14,396 nt of DNA, taken from positions 1 to 14,396 of the forward strand of contig JACMKG010000177.1 of NCBI GenBank assembly GCA_014380255.1, given 5' to 3'. Under the pieces are notes generated by a model. That model had not been told where the DNA came from. It saw only the letters and a list, made by a program, of their open reading frames with translations, and made no database searches. This DNA comes from Prolixibacteraceae bacterium. GTDB taxonomy: Bacteria > Bacteroidota > Bacteroidia > Bacteroidales > Prolixibacteraceae. Positions 14,198 to 14,396 of the stretch are shown piece by piece; positions within the stretch are counted from its first letter, which is position 1; each line of letters begins with the position of its first letter. Both the position numbers and the translations under genes were made by a program.

Positions 14198-14396
14198 ATG
14201 AAGAATCAAATACTCCCGATAGTTTTGCTAATGCTTTTAAGCTCGCTTGTTGTCTGCAGTTATGGACAGGTGGAAGCTGAAAACTGGAATACGCCCAAGC
14301 TTATTGGCAAGAGATACAATGCCCCCGTATATTACAGAGGGCCTCTCTATCTCCATACGGATTCTGAATGGAGCAACGGAACGGTCTATCTTTCAA
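14198..14396 (+). CDS. Exported protein of unknown function, 5' part, truncated by window edge
   Basis: The ATG at 14198 follows the previous stop by 8 bp and has a GGAAAC sequence just upstream, so it is almost surely translated in the same operon. The 66 visible codons begin with a signal peptide (MKNQILPIVLLMLLSSLVVC, then SYG and Gln24, a typical Bacteroidota cleavage before Q). A Cys at position 20 does not have a proper lipobox (LVV before it). The start of the mature part (NTPKLIGKRYNAPVYYRGPL, then YLHTDSEWSNGTVYLS) is not recognised; it may be beta-rich. Its place suggests a further envelope component of the receptor cluster. Confidence 0.75.
   Translation, partial: MKNQILPIVLLMLLSSLVVCSYGQVEAENWNTPKLIGKRYNAPVYYRGPLYLHTDSEWSNGTVYLS

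Overview
The window looks like a chromosomal segment of a Bacteroidota bacterium. The evidence is a TonB-dependent receptor with an N-terminal carboxypeptidase-regulatory domain, a DUF4249 lipoprotein beside it, an MG2/plug-like secreted protein, a DUF6266-like protein, and AT-rich leaders without clear Shine-Dalgarno sites. A finer placement (for example Bacteroidales/Marinilabiliales) would be a guess.

Layout. (1) 1-2140: the 5' two thirds of a tagaturonate reductase gene (uxaB, minus strand, running off the left edge) diverges from a Tat-exported SGNH/GDSL hydrolase gene, which ends in a strong hairpin terminator. The pairing hints at pectin/galacturonate use. The 632-bp gap between them holds simple repeats and a GTAG-type REP palindrome. 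(2) 2211-4053: an array of REP-like palindromes in both orientations, alternating with a conserved ~96-bp linker and built around a REP-associated tyrosine transposase (RAYT, HUH/Y1 type) at 2831-3496. Each direct REP is a GTCG tetranucleotide next to a hairpin with a 3-nt loop, the arrangement RAYTs act on. Two inverted REPs share an odd hybrid form in which half the hairpin is replaced by a different palindrome. (3) 4065-5589: a minus-strand DUF6266-like gene, a TACGAA-type inverted/direct repeat cluster in its upstream region, and a 380-bp AT-rich, ORF-free block bounded by perfect 20-bp inverted repeats (MITE-like). (4) 5590-7773: an orphan membrane histidine kinase (CHASE-PAS-HisKA-HATPase). 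(5) 7774-8439: a divergent intergenic region carrying a diverged, oppositely oriented copy of the REP-linker module. (6) 8440-14396: a plus-strand cluster for the cell envelope, comprising a TonB-dependent receptor with an STN domain, a DUF4249 lipoprotein, an MG2/carboxypeptidase-regulatory/plug-like protein and the start of another exported protein. Receptor and lipoprotein genes are separated by a 9-mer/8-mer tandem repeat tract.

The RAYT/REP array is the most notable system: transposase and probable substrates sit together, one module copy lies about 4 kb away, and there are signs of module-level duplication and palindrome replacement. The envelope cluster is a recurrent Bacteroidota type with no clear substrate here. 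No tRNA, rRNA, CRISPR array or phage gene was seen.
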